Assembly (NCBI RefSeq): GCF_000512585.2
Contig: NC_089248.1
Span: 1,240,001-1,304,000 of the forward strand
Length of the DNA stretch: 64,000 nucleotides
From: Kwoniella bestiolae CBS 10118
Lineage: Eukaryota > Basidiomycota > Tremellomycetes > Tremellales > Cryptococcaceae
Direction of reading: 5' to 3'
A program made the translations under genes and the position numbers. The number at the start of each line of letters is the position of its first letter. Position 1 is the first letter of the stretch. Below, one piece after another: positions 33,539-44,007 of the stretch. The notes under the pieces are model-generated. The model made no database searches. It was given only the letters and a program-made list of their open reading frames with translations, and was not told where the DNA came from.

Positions 33539-35005
33539 ATGTCAGACGGTTCGAACTATGATTACCTCTTCAAGGTGGGTCTTTCTCAGCTGCCCAATAA
33601 CGTCTATTCGCAATAGGATGTTCAAGCTGATATGTTACTTGGATAGGTCGTACTTATTGGAGACTCGGGTGTCGGTAAATCGTAGGTTCACGTCTATCTA
33701 CTTCGTCTATATCATCGGGCTTGTGGATATACTAATTGGTTGATGTTGGACTAACTGATCCTGGTGATACAACAGTAATCGTAAGTCAGCTTTCATCCCA
33801 TGTTCCATCTCGGAGAAGCCCTCAGCCGATCTTCTCCCCTTGTACCTAACCAGTTCTCTCGCGATTCACAAGGAACGAATTCAACCTAGAATCGAAATCT
33901 ACCATCGGTGTAGAGTTCGCTACTAGGAGTATTAATGTTGATGGGAAGACTGTAAAGGCTCAAATTTGGGATACAGGTTGGTACATCCATGAACTATTCG
34001 AATTTACCATTCTATATACTGATCACCTTGTCCCTTTTCTTCAACCCTCCTTGCCAATCCTCTAACCTCAATTCGCGATGCACGTAATATTCTACGTATC
34101 CGATACTCTCCCATCTTCTCTTTGCTTGTCTACGGATTTATTTACCCCCCCCCCCCCCCCCACCCCCCCACCCACCACAGCCGGCCAAGAACGATACCGA
34201 GCCATCACCTCAGCATACTACCGAGGAGCCGTCGGTGCCCTGCTCGTATATGACATTGCCAAACACTCAACCTACGAGAACGTCACGAGATGGTTGAAGG
34301 AGCTACGAGATCATGCGGATGCGAATATCGTTATTATGCTGGTTGGGAATAAATCGGATTTGAAACATTTGAGAGCGGTTAGTACGGACGAGGCTAAACA
34401 GTTTGCTAGTGAGTATTGCGTCTTTAAGAGGTTACTTTACGTGTTTTGGATGGGTTGGAAGGACAAGGACAAGAGGAACGAGGCCCATGGGTTCACGGTG
34501 CTTCTTGAACTATTTTCTGTCCTTATGCTCCAGCTGGTCGGACAGAGCTACCTAAAAGCAGGAGAAATGGGTGTGATCGAGGGGAGCGAAAAGAATTCCA
34601 GATACTTCATGAGAGAACCATGCTGATTCCTTCTACTACCGGTCTTAGCTGAAAACGGCCTCTCATTCATCGAAACTTCCGCTTTGGATGCGTCAAACGT
34701 AGAATCTGCTTTCCAAAATATCTTGACTGGTGGGTGTTTGGTGTTCTAACACATATTATTTCGAGGTATACTGACGATTTTGTTGTCTTGACTACCTCCT
34801 CATCTCAACCAATCTTTTTCGTTAAATTTCAACTCATCACTTCTTACCTATTCGCAATATCCCACCCTTAGAAATCTACCGAATCGTATCTTCCAAATCT
34901 CTCGAGTCCTCCGGAGATGTTATCAAGCCATCAGGAGGGGAGACTATCTTGGTGACTCCCACCGCGGATGACGGAGGTGCCAAGCAAGGTGGAAAGTGTT
35001 GTTAA
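33539..35005 (+). CDS. RAB11: Rab11-family small GTPase (Ypt31/Ypt3)
   Basis: Seven exons (33539-33574, 33647-33681, 33776-33780, 33854-33976, 34181-34408, 34649-34729, 34872-35005) give 213 residues, the normal Rab11 length. Motifs: [20 protein letters not shown] (P-loop), STIGVEFATRSINVDGK (switch I), [20 protein letters not shown] (switch II), GNKSDLKHLRAV (guanine specificity), FIETSALDASNVE, and a C-terminal GGKCC for double geranylgeranylation. Rab11/Ypt31 controls traffic between trans-Golgi, recycling endosomes and the plasma membrane. The 5-nt third exon (TAATC) is required: without it the P-loop KSNLL cannot be encoded in frame. The intron before exon 5 has a run of 17 C just before the acceptor. 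Confidence 0.95.
33776..33780 (+). other. RAB11: 5-nt microexon of RAB11
   Basis: Flanked by AACAG on the left and GTAAGT on the right. It completes Ser, encodes Asn and begins Leu of the conserved GKSNLL, restoring frame between exons 2 and 4. Confidence 0.85.
34145..34180. repeat. Homopolymeric C tract at a RAB11 intron acceptor
   Basis: Seventeen consecutive C (34145-34161), then A, seven more C and CCACC steps up to the CAG at 34178-34180. It acts as the polypyrimidine tract of the fourth intron and is a likely site of length variation or read error. Confidence 0.8.
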
Positions 35006-35738
35006 GCGAGTTTAGTGGTGTGGTGGAGTGGAGGATGTTGTATTTGGCCCGGTTCGACAGCACGAAAGGAAACGAGCTAGATTCTGATTGAGGAGGGGAA
35101 TTTGCAGAAGCGAAGAAGATGCTTCTGCTAGGGTCCTATCCTATCTTTGTGGATGGAATGGATTTTTGGTTGTCTTCTCTTTGCCTCGGTCATTTTCGTT
35201 TTTCATTTTACTTTCATCGATCATTACTTAGCCAAGTAGTTTCATCCCATTTTTTTGCGGATTTCTTCCTTTTTCTCTTTGGCTCTGGATTGGAATATGA
35301 GATTACATGTATAACATATATTAGATGATTATCTTGAGAGTGTACGATTATGAGTATACCTTGTGCACAAGACGATAGCTGTATGGTCCAATGGTCATTG
35401 AATGAGAATGAGAATGAGATCTGAGTGGAGAATGCGCTTGGACCGCCTACTCCCCCCACCTCCACTTGACCTTTCGACTTTAACCCAAAACAAACAGATT
35501 CAACCATGAGCATTCTCTTCTTCTCTTCTTCTCTCTTTCTCTCTTCTCTCTTCCTCATCATCTTATATAAGATTTTTGGCCTTGGCTGCATTCACGCACA
35601 GCCGTATCTTGTTATCCTGATATCGATCATCCACCACGAACTCGTACACGAAAAGCCCTTCTTGCGACTTGCAACTACCGTCATCTGCAGGTCCTTCTTC
35701 CTCTTCCTCTTTCTTTTTGCTTGGACCACTCCCCAACG
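35006..35738. other. Intergenic region RAB11 / ERI1
   Basis: RAB11 3' UTR and ERI1 promoter. A T/C-rich tract (35505-35560) lies about 180 bp before the ERI1 start. No other feature. Confidence 0.45.
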
Positions 35739-37856
35739 ATGTCCTCTCTTGATGAAGCTGCGGAAGCGGGCCCTTCTAGATCTTCCAGACTCATCTCATT
35801 CACCGACTATGACTCTCAATCACCCTCGAAAACACCCCCGTCGGTCAAAGTAAGCAAGAAACAGACGGTCGATCAGCTCAAAGATGGATTGAGGGAGTTG
35901 GGGTTGGACACGAAAGGGAAGAAGGAGACTTTATGGCGGTGGGTCGAGTCTCCTCTCTAATATTCTTGTAGCATTCGTTTGCTTTCCTCGTGGCTGTCCT
36001 GAATCCATCTCTGCATCATCATTGGTCCTGACTACAATGTATGTTTAGACGACTCGTCAACGCAATCCACAAAGCTTCGTTGCGCGATCCACTGACGGAC
36101 GACTCGGATGACGAAGGAACCTTCTTCTCAGGTAGCGAGGATCCCATCAATATAAGGATAGTGAAGCAGACTTACAGGAGTTTTCTATGCTTTGATGTTG
36201 AGGCTACTTGTAGGCCTGGGAAGGAGTTTGATTGGCCTAATGAGATTATCGTGAGTTCTTTTGATGCACTTCCCTAATATCTCACAAGTGGATCTGCTGC
36301 CCGTCTCCTGTGTATGTTAAGATCGGAGATTCAGCTGAGCCTCGTCATATTGTCTGATATCAGGAGTTCCCCGTAGTCCTCCTTCAATGGACCGAACCCG
36401 ACTCAACGGGTAAAAGAGTATTACACAAGGTGGATCACTTCCGATCATATGTCAGACCTACTTGGAGTCCTATCTTGACGGATTTCTGTAAAGATCTCAC
36501 GGGGATCACTCAGGTAAGCTAGTTCTCACATCACTCTTCTTCTTTTCAGAACTGGTTCAAGACGCAGTGCATCTTATCATGCACAGCTATTGTTAGGAAT
36601 CCTCCTCTTAGCTGTTACTGATTCTCTGCTCGTGAATTTTAGGATACCGTAAATAAATCGCCTACTTTCCCTCAAATGCTCAAGAAGTTTGAAAAGTGGT
36701 TGGATAAGTGGGATTTGAGGGATGATAAGGGCTTGAAAGATGCTTTGTGGGTGACTGACGGGGTGAGCTGCAGTGAAACTCTGTACCATAGTAGAGGTTG
36801 TTAGCTGACGATACTTGTTGTGTAGCCTTGGGATTTACGGTGAGCTTAACCCATCTTTTGCCACCTAGGGCTGAAAAGCTGACGAATGGATCTATACGAT
36901 GATGTGAACAGTGATTTTGTGAGTATATATTGCCAGGTTATTCCACGGGCTTGTTGTCACTGACTACCTCCCATTCATAGGTCCCAAAACAACTCCACAT
37001 CACCCCTCCTACCCCATTCCCAACCTACTTCCACGGCCCATACCTCAACCTCAAATTCGCCGTCCAATCTGTCCTTTCGGAACTTCATCGTCGCTCTTCA
37101 TACGCTGCTGAGCACCCTAATGATCCACCAAACAAACGCGCCTTGAGAGTCATCACCACTTCCAAAGTCGGTCAGGTGGAAAAGAAGAATGGGAAATTGA
37201 AGGATTACGGGAAAGGAAAGGGGTTTTATTTCAACATACCTGGGATGTTGGAGGTGATGGGTTTGGGCGGGTTTGAGGGGAGACAGCATTCTGGTTTGGA
37301 TGTGAGTGATTTTAGTACTGAACTTGTGTGGTGTACATGATTATACACTTGTCTCTGACTATGATGCCCCCGTTTGATAATCGAAAGTGAGAGATTGCTA
37401 ATGCGTTCTCATTTGCATGTATAGGACGCCACCAACATCTCTCGAATCCTCATCGCCCTATCAGAGAAAGACGTCATATTTGAACCGAACGGTATCCTCC
37501 AACCTCCTGGTAAGGGACGACGATATCCATGGATGGGTGAGAAGGGGGAGGTGAAATGGGAAGATTGGATGAGTACGAACAAACCCATGGGGGAGGCTAC
37601 TAGTGGTGGAGTCGTGGAGGCTAAGGAAGCTATGAATGGGTTTGGGAAAGGGAAGAAGGTGAATAACGTGGAGGAACATAATGAGAAGCAAGACGGAGCT
37701 ATCAAAGAGGGACAGAAGGAAGAGGATCCAGTGGAGATTATGGATGAGGAGATGGCTGAGAAATTGCAAAGTCTGGTATTGGATCCTACGCTCACCGTGT
37801 CTGGTACCGAAGAGACTAAAATTATCCTCAAGGATAAGTCTAGTGCCAAACTCTAG
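35739..37856 (+). CDS. ERI1: ERI1-type 3'-5' exoribonuclease (SAP + DEDDh)
   Basis: Eight exons (35739-35938, 36049-36250, 36364-36513, 36643-36762, 36826-36839, 36912-36918, 36981-37301, 37425-37856) give 481 residues. A SAP domain (TVDQLKDGLRELGLDTKGKK, about 40-70) precedes a DEDDh exonuclease: FDVEAT (D116, E118), NEIIEFPVVLLQW, VTDGPWDLRDF (D227) and HSGLDDATNISRIL (H334, D339). ERI1 enzymes trim histone mRNA stem-loops, 5.8S rRNA ends and small interfering RNAs, so in an RNAi-competent tremellomycete it may limit silencing. Exons 5 and 6 are only 14 and 7 nt and together encode PWDLRDF, including the third catalytic Asp. The Glu/Lys-rich tail (about 370-481) is disordered. Confidence 0.93.
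36826..36918 (+). other. ERI1: Two consecutive ERI1 microexons, 14 nt and 7 nt
   Basis: Exon 36826-36839 and exon 36912-36918 each have good AG and GTGAG borders and supply PWDLRDF. Skipping either would remove or shift the catalytic Asp region. Confidence 0.85.
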
Positions 37857-38318
37857 CTTTTCGACGTTTTCACACTTTGACATTGGCGATGAGGTAGGAT
37901 ATGGGATGAAGATCTTGTATGTTGTGATTTTCAGAGAGATATTTACATTTACCCTAGTTTGAGAGCGATAACCTGCAATTGTATATACCATTTCATCTCA
38001 CCTCCCGTCAGATCTTCTCGGAGATACCTATGTATATGATTGTATCTTGAGCGGCTTTCTTCGCTGCATATGTCCAGTAGTGTCTACATGCCAAGCATCA
38101 CCGTACTTGTACTGAGAGAAGAACTCGGCTACCGCCACTTGCACCCTTTTGCCACCCAACCCAAACATCAGACTACGAAACCTACAATCATCACTACTCT
38201 CTTTTCTTCCATCTTCATTCTCTATCATCCTTATCACATCAATAACCTATCCACGACTACATACTCGCCAACTCGGATCAATCACTGACTTACGAGCTAG
38301 TCTCTGCGCTTGGCCAAG
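37857..38318. other. Intergenic region ERI1 / SAF4
   Basis: ERI1 3' UTR and the promoter of the splicing factor. No gene seen. Confidence 0.4.
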
Positions 38319-39722
38319 ATGCAAGGTCTCAACAGGTATGTCTTACGTCCTATGTCCCTTCTCTTCGCCTTGTTCGGTATCAGTATGAACTGATCATTGT
38401 GCTCGGGTGTTTAGATACATCCCACCGGATTATGATCCCCGTAAGACCTCTACTCTGAACAAACATCAGGGCAAGAAACATGCTCTGGGAGTTAGAGCCA
38501 AGGATATAGATAAAGGGATATTGGTGGTTAGGTGAGTGTATCCATCTATCCCTTTCCCTCTCTACCTGTGTCACACATTTTTTCATCCTTGTCGGGTTGG
38601 GTGGCCTGGAACCTGGACTGATCAGCAATGCTATACATCCAGATTCGAGCTCCCTTTCAATATCTGGTGCGGCACCTGCAATGCACACATCGGAGCTGGT
38701 GTAAGATACAACGCGAGAAAGCAGAAAGTGGGGAATTACTTCTCGACGCCGGTTTATGGGTTTAGGTGTAAATGTCATTTGTGTGATGGGTGGTTTGAGA
38801 TTAGGACGGATCCTAAAGTGAGTCATGGCGATCAATAAGTTCTTCAGGTCATACTGATTCACTCTCATCTGTAGAACGCCGCGTATGTCGTCCACGAAGG
38901 TGCAAGGAAGAAGGACGAGGATTGGGATCCAGAGGAGAATGGTGGATTCGCTGTTCATGGTGAGTGCACTCCATCCTTAACTCAATGGCATGATCACGAG
39001 CCGAGTAGAATACTGACGCTGACTCCGTTCCACTCATGCGTATAGACACAGAAGCACCCTCAGCATCTGAACCACCGGCAGACCCCTTTGCAGGCGTAGA
39101 GAAGACTATAGATCAGCAGACATGGGCGAAGAGGGGTACATCTAGATTAACCGAATTAACAAAGTCATCTGATAGGATTAATTCGGATCCGTATCGCATA
39201 TCTTCCGCTCTACGTCGGAAGTTTAGAGAAGAAAAGAAGGTGTTGTTGGAGAGACAGCTGAAAGATGACGGTATCAAGGAGAAGTATGGGCTGAATGAGG
39301 ATCTGATACATTTACAAGATGGAAATGAAGACGGTGAGAAGGATAGGAAAATTTGGGAGATTATCAGAGAGAATAGAGGTGCATCAATTCCAAGTGGTTC
39401 ATCGTCCATGTCCACACCTAGAAATCAGAGGAAGGGTCGAGCTTCGGATACTCCCAGCTTGGTAGAAGTTCTGAGAAAAAACACAGGCAAGAAGTACGAT
39501 CCGTTCGCCGAGGTGTCATTCTCCAGCTCTTCGACGAGCGGTACACCCGTCAAGCTTAGCCCCGGTGGGATTTTGGGTAGTATCAAGGGGAAAGGGAAGA
39601 TCAAGGGGAATGTGCTGGATGATCTTTCGCCCAAACCAAAGGTTGAAGATGGACTTGCAGAAACGAACAATGGTTCGACTGGATTAGCAGGGGGTTTGTT
39701 AGCTGGATATGGAAGTGACTGA
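38319..39722 (+). CDS. SAF4: CWC16 family splicing factor, CCDC130/Saf4 type
   Basis: Five exons (38319-38335, 38415-38531, 38643-38817, 38875-38959, 39046-39722) give 356 residues. The start MQGLNRYIPPDYDPRK is encoded partly by a 17-nt first exon. The conserved core has HALGVRAKDIDKGILVVRFE, LPFNIWCGTCNAHIGAGVRY and NYFSTPVYGFRCKCHLC, giving the two CxxC pairs of the zinc site, then TDPKNAAYVVHEGARKKDEDW. CCDC130 and Yju2/CCDC94 share this fold. The FELPFNIWC-GTCNAHIG form and the MQGLNRY start favour the CCDC130/Saf4 branch over the essential Yju2. These proteins join the spliceosome around the first catalytic step. The C-terminal half is charged, with a Ser/Thr-rich tail. Confidence 0.92.
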
Positions 39723-40008
39723 TCGACCATCATCACTCAACACAGTTTCAACTTCCCTTTCATTTCAATACTCCTTGGACATCCTTTCCGCTTACTCCCC
39801 TACTACCGCGGATCGACAATTTACCACTCAACCTTTCAATACCCACGTCCTTTCACCAGAACAACCTCTCTGCGACCATCACAGATATATACAATGACCC
39901 GACGCTCAAAAGGCTCGTGTATCCCAGCTTTTACAATACTTACAATTGGGACATTTCCACCTACACATTGTCGCTATAGCATAGAACAGATCCTGAGATA
40001 CTTGTAAA

Positions 40009-42906
40009 ATGCCAGCGGTACACACTCATCATACATCACCAAGATCGATCCAATCAATCGTGATTGTTTTGTTCATAGTACTAGTAGCTTATGTGTTCTT
40101 CAATGGTAGAAAAAAGAAGGAAAAATGGTCGGGATATCCCACGGGGGACGTAGAGGAAGACCTAGAAAGTGGGAGACGCAGATCTCGGGGAGAAAAAGGG
40201 TCAGAGGGCTCTGATAGGAAGGATAGTGGAGATCGAGATAGGGGACGAGAAAGGGATGGAAGTCGTGGAGGGAAAGGGAAGGATGGTCAATCCGACAGTG
40301 ACTCTTCGTCGTCGAAGAAGGACAGCGGTAAGAAGGATGGAAAGAAGGACAGAAAGAAGAAAAAGAAGGAGCCCCTTGAGTGGGCACAACCGCCTTCAGC
40401 TCCACCTGTCTCAGCCGCACCGGATCATCGTACTGCTACACCTAAGAAGTCAGCCTTCAGAAAAAGAGGTCCCGACGATAGTTTACCTCCTTCACCAAAT
40501 ACACAGGCCGGTAATGGGGTTCGATGGGTAGATACCGAGAATAACTTGAAATCACCAGTCACAAAGCATTTTAGGAAATGGGAAGATCATATGGGTACGA
40601 CAGATGACAGTAATGAACTGTTTAAGAACGGAACTTATCAGCAGAAGGATAAAAGCAAGAAATTACCTTTTCCTTCTAGATGGTCATCCAACGAAATTGT
40701 ACGGCTGCAGCAGGAGAACGAGAAGAACCCTCGACTCAAGGACAAGAACATGCAACTGCCAGATGATATCCTGGAAATGATGCGCCAAGTCGAACAAATC
40801 TCACAAGCTAAACCAGCTGATGCGCAATTATGGCAACTGGCCTTGCAGGATTCGTGGGACAATGATTATGGGAATCTACCGAAAGTCCCCATGACCGTAG
40901 CGAAAGAATTGAGTAAATTCGTCACCAAAAAAGAGATAGATACGATCGAGGCAAAGATGAAGGAGAGGGTGAAGTTAGAGACGAAGCCTGATTCAAAGCG
41001 CAAGTTCGAGGATTTCGTAAACGGTTTAGGAGTCAAGCGAGACACCCCCGAATGGCCATACAAGTTTACCCTCGGGTGGTATATGGATACTTACAGAGCT
41101 AAGGACTATAAGCGCAGGATGATAATAGATAACAAGAATGTCAATATGACTGGTGATCCTGAATGTGCGAGGGTATCCTTCATTTTGGGATGGTTGGAGT
41201 ATATAGGTGAACTGAACAAGGCTCAGAGGTTATTCATCGGATGGGATCTGTATGGTCTGACTCTACGTGCTCAAGCTATGAAAGAGAACAACGCTCATTA
41301 TCGTCTAGACCTCACGATCTTCTTACCGTGTGAATCGGAAGATCCTACAGAATGGGCGATGAGGTTCCAAGAGTCTTGTCTGTCTTTCAGGCATTTCCAT
41401 TCGGAGATGCTGAAAAACTTCAACAATACCTCTAACGATTTCATGGATGACAATGCATTCAAACGACGTCGATTGATCTTTAGACCTGGATGGACGGTTA
41501 AGGGAGTAGATATAAACAAATCGTCTGATCCGACACCCGATCAATCTATTGCTCAACGTACACTCATCAGACGGGATCCTAAAGTCATCAATATTCCTTC
41601 CCAGGGTGATGTGGACGCTAGTCCGAGATTACGAAGACTACAGAGCTTCGCGACGATAGACCCGTGCAAGAAGGCGCTCAGTCAACTCGCACCTGGAGAA
41701 GTAGCCGTCCAAGAACTGAGACAGTTCTATTGGGATCAAAACAGCTTGACCAAGCAGAACAACTCGTTAACTCCTGAAACGTTCTGGTTGGCATATCAGA
41801 TTGCAGGTGATAGATTACAATATGAGATGGACCCGGATGAATTTCTCCTACCTAGGACGACGTACGATTTCATCCGTTCGTTCGATCTCGGGAGCTACGT
41901 CCCTTTTCAACTTGTTCTTGGTGAACGAAAGTTCCTGCCGATCCAGGGATTTCCAGCGTTGGAACTGGTCATCATATCGTATATCCCCTTAGGCCAAGAC
42001 GGATCGACCGTCGAACTGATCCTAGATCCTCGATTCGGATTGACACAGCAATTGGAGATTGAAAAGAAACCCACCAGACATCTCAACAGGGAACCGATCC
42101 GATTGAAGTTGTTCGTCGCCATATCTGATATAAGGTTGACTGAACGTATTCGAGACGACCTGGATAGGTTCTTCGCGTTTAGAGGTAACTCCTACCTGAG
42201 GGAGGGGATGGCGAAATCGCATATCCGAGATACCATCCGAGGAACGGTCTTCAGGATATTGGATAATGTTTATATAGTCGATGAGAGTAGTGCGAGTACC
42301 GCGCAGGAGGGGAGATTACCCAAGGGAATGCCATTGGGCTATGAACCCAGGTTCCCACCTGAATTGATGGGTGATGAGACTTCTCAAGCGAGAAATCCAT
42401 TTGGTCCGCCCGGTATGGGTAGTGCGCCTCCCACACCCACACCCACTGGACATCCACCTCCACCTTCACCAGGAGGGGGTGGATTCCAATCACCCGGCTC
42501 CGGCTTTGGCAGACCTTCACCGTTCGGTTCGGACATACAACGACCACCTGCACCCGGTCCTTCTACTCCTCATGGACCGTTCAACCCTCCCCCTCCCCCT
42601 CCTACACCTCCATCCAACACTCAAGGTCCTCCTCGACCACAAGCGCCCCCACAATTCACGGATCCCCGACGAGCCCAAGCTCAATTGGAAGAAGCTAGAC
42701 GGACGGCGGAGAACCATCATGCTCAACAATCTCAACAGTCGAATCCGAATCCAAATCCAAACTCGAATTACCGACCTCCTTCGGTCGTTGATGCTGATGA
42801 GGAGGATGAACCCATGACTCAGGGTACGTTCGGCAATTTGAGGAATCCAGATGGGAGACCTTTCAACGGCGATAAGGGTGAAAAGGGGCGAGAATTACCA
42901 CCTTAA
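40009..42906 (+). CDS. Intronless membrane-anchored protein of unknown function, 965 aa
   Basis: One uninterrupted frame of 965 codons in a genome where nearly all genes are split. One N-terminal membrane segment (SIVIVLFIVLVAYVFF, about 16-31) is followed by a very basic, Ser/Asp/Lys-rich region with KK repeats to about residue 130, predicted cytosolic. Residues about 180-780 look folded: PSRWSSNEIVRLQQENEK, WPYKFTLGWYMDTYRAKDYK, ARVSFILGWLEYIGELNKAQ, LDLTIFLPCESEDPTEWAM, FDLGSYVPFQLVLGERKFLP. The last 170 residues are Pro/Gly/Gln-rich. I recognise no enzyme or transporter motif. It lies on the same strand as SAF4, 286 bp downstream. Likely a lineage-specific ER or nuclear-envelope anchored protein, by topology only. 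Confidence 0.88.
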   Translation: MPAVHTHHTSPRSIQSIVIVLFIVLVAYVFFNGRKKKEKWSGYPTGDVEEDLESGRRRSRGEKGSEGSDRKDSGDRDRGRERDGSRGGKGKDGQSDSDSSSSKKDSGKKDGKKDRKKKKKEPLEWAQPPSAPPVSAAPDHRTATPKKSAFRKRGPDDSLPPSPNTQAGNGVRWVDTENNLKSPVTKHFRKWEDHMGTTDDSNELFKNGTYQQKDKSKKLPFPSRWSSNEIVRLQQENEKNPRLKDKNMQLPDDILEMMRQVEQISQAKPADAQLWQLALQDSWDNDYGNLPKVPMTVAKELSKFVTKKEIDTIEAKMKERVKLETKPDSKRKFEDFVNGLGVKRDTPEWPYKFTLGWYMDTYRAKDYKRRMIIDNKNVNMTGDPECARVSFILGWLEYIGELNKAQRLFIGWDLYGLTLRAQAMKENNAHYRLDLTIFLPCESEDPTEWAMRFQESCLSFRHFHSEMLKNFNNTSNDFMDDNAFKRRRLIFRPGWTVKGVDINKSSDPTPDQSIAQRTLIRRDPKVINIPSQGDVDASPRLRRLQSFATIDPCKKALSQLAPGEVAVQELRQFYWDQNSLTKQNNSLTPETFWLAYQIAGDRLQYEMDPDEFLLPRTTYDFIRSFDLGSYVPFQLVLGERKFLPIQGFPALELVIISYIPLGQDGSTVELILDPRFGLTQQLEIEKKPTRHLNREPIRLKLFVAISDIRLTERIRDDLDRFFAFRGNSYLREGMAKSHIRDTIRGTVFRILDNVYIVDESSASTAQEGRLPKGMPLGYEPRFPPELMGDETSQARNPFGPPGMGSAPPTPTPTGHPPPPSPGGGGFQSPGSGFGRPSPFGSDIQRPPAPGPSTPHGPFNPPPPPPTPPSNTQGPPRPQAPPQFTDPRRAQAQLEEARRTAENHHAQQSQQSNPNPNPNSNYRPPSVVDADEEDEPMTQGTFGNLRNPDGRPFNGDKGEKGRELPP

Positions 42907-44007
42907 ACGGTTGTTTGTGGATATATCGGACATTGGCTGTTGAGAAAGATCTGTACCAATAGAGTATGAATAAACAAGTGCAAACCCTTACCCTATCTGT
43001 TTCGCTGCTAGAATGCCATGGTAGAACCCGATTGCCTTGTTATCTTGTTACTTTGATGTTCGTTTGATGTTCGAGATCACTTATGTCTGGACCTCAGCTG
43101 GCGCAAGGCTCTATCGATGGTCTCCCCCAGAAAGGCTTATCAAATGTTAGCCCGCTGAGCAAATCCCGAACGAAAGCCCTTCGGAATGCGCCAGTCCCGG
43201 TCTGCTGTTGGTAGATCATATTACACAAGGAGTGTAAGCGCAGTGACAACTTCTGACTTGACATCTGCACTATGCACACTCATTGCCCTCAGTCCTTTGT
43301 CAAAGTTCTCAAAAGTCTAGATCTCAGAAAGTATTCGCGCTCGATGCGCCGGAAACGGGATAAGTTTCGAATGATGACCTGTACACAACAATGTATTGAT
43401 GACCACTGAACATCAGGAGAGCAACGACGTGTATCCTCTACACCACAGTTTGGGGAAACATATAAATCTCATCAACTTCTTAGTAGCCAGATAAAAGCAT
43501 GAGACTTGGAAGAGAGTGTACAGACAGGTGGAATGGATGAGGCGATCATCAAGGAGGAATCCCACGAATTCACCCATAGGAGAAGAAAGGCAGAATGAGG
43601 GGTTTTCCGAGTTCGCCAGTGCGTTGCACGGGAGGGCGATAAGTATGACGTAAATGTACGCAGCTGAGTTACTATATGAAATCACTAGATATTTGTGCGC
43701 GTTTTGAAGCTGCTCCTTTCTTATTTAAGATCCTTGGAATTGATGTCATGTCTTGACTACAGAGAAATTTGTCCAAGGAGTTCCTCGTCATCGCGACTTT
43801 TGCTCAGCCCTCCTTCTAAGGATGCACAAGATTACCACGACGTCTCATACCTGAAACGAAAGGAGCATCATTGGTTCTGATCTTCTCACAGAGCTCTGCG
43901 GAAGCATTCAGATATGGATATATAACAGGGTATCTACCCGGAGCATCTGACAGAAATCGATATTTATCAATTGTTTCCCTCCAGCAAACGTCTAACGAAA
44001 AAGCATC
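42907..44007. other. Gene-free interval before the orphan pair
   Basis: 1.1 kb with no supported ORF on either strand. It marks the left border of a looser, gene-poor segment (42.9-47.5 kb). Confidence 0.45.

Noticed and set aside
34078..34180. Coding extension of RAB11 upstream of AGQERY through the C tract
   Set aside because: It would encode a poly-Pro run not found in Rab proteins, and the preceding exon already ends with a good donor after WDTA's first base.
43094..43880. Small ORFs on both strands before the orphan pair
   Set aside because: Short, overlapping, without motifs or splice support.
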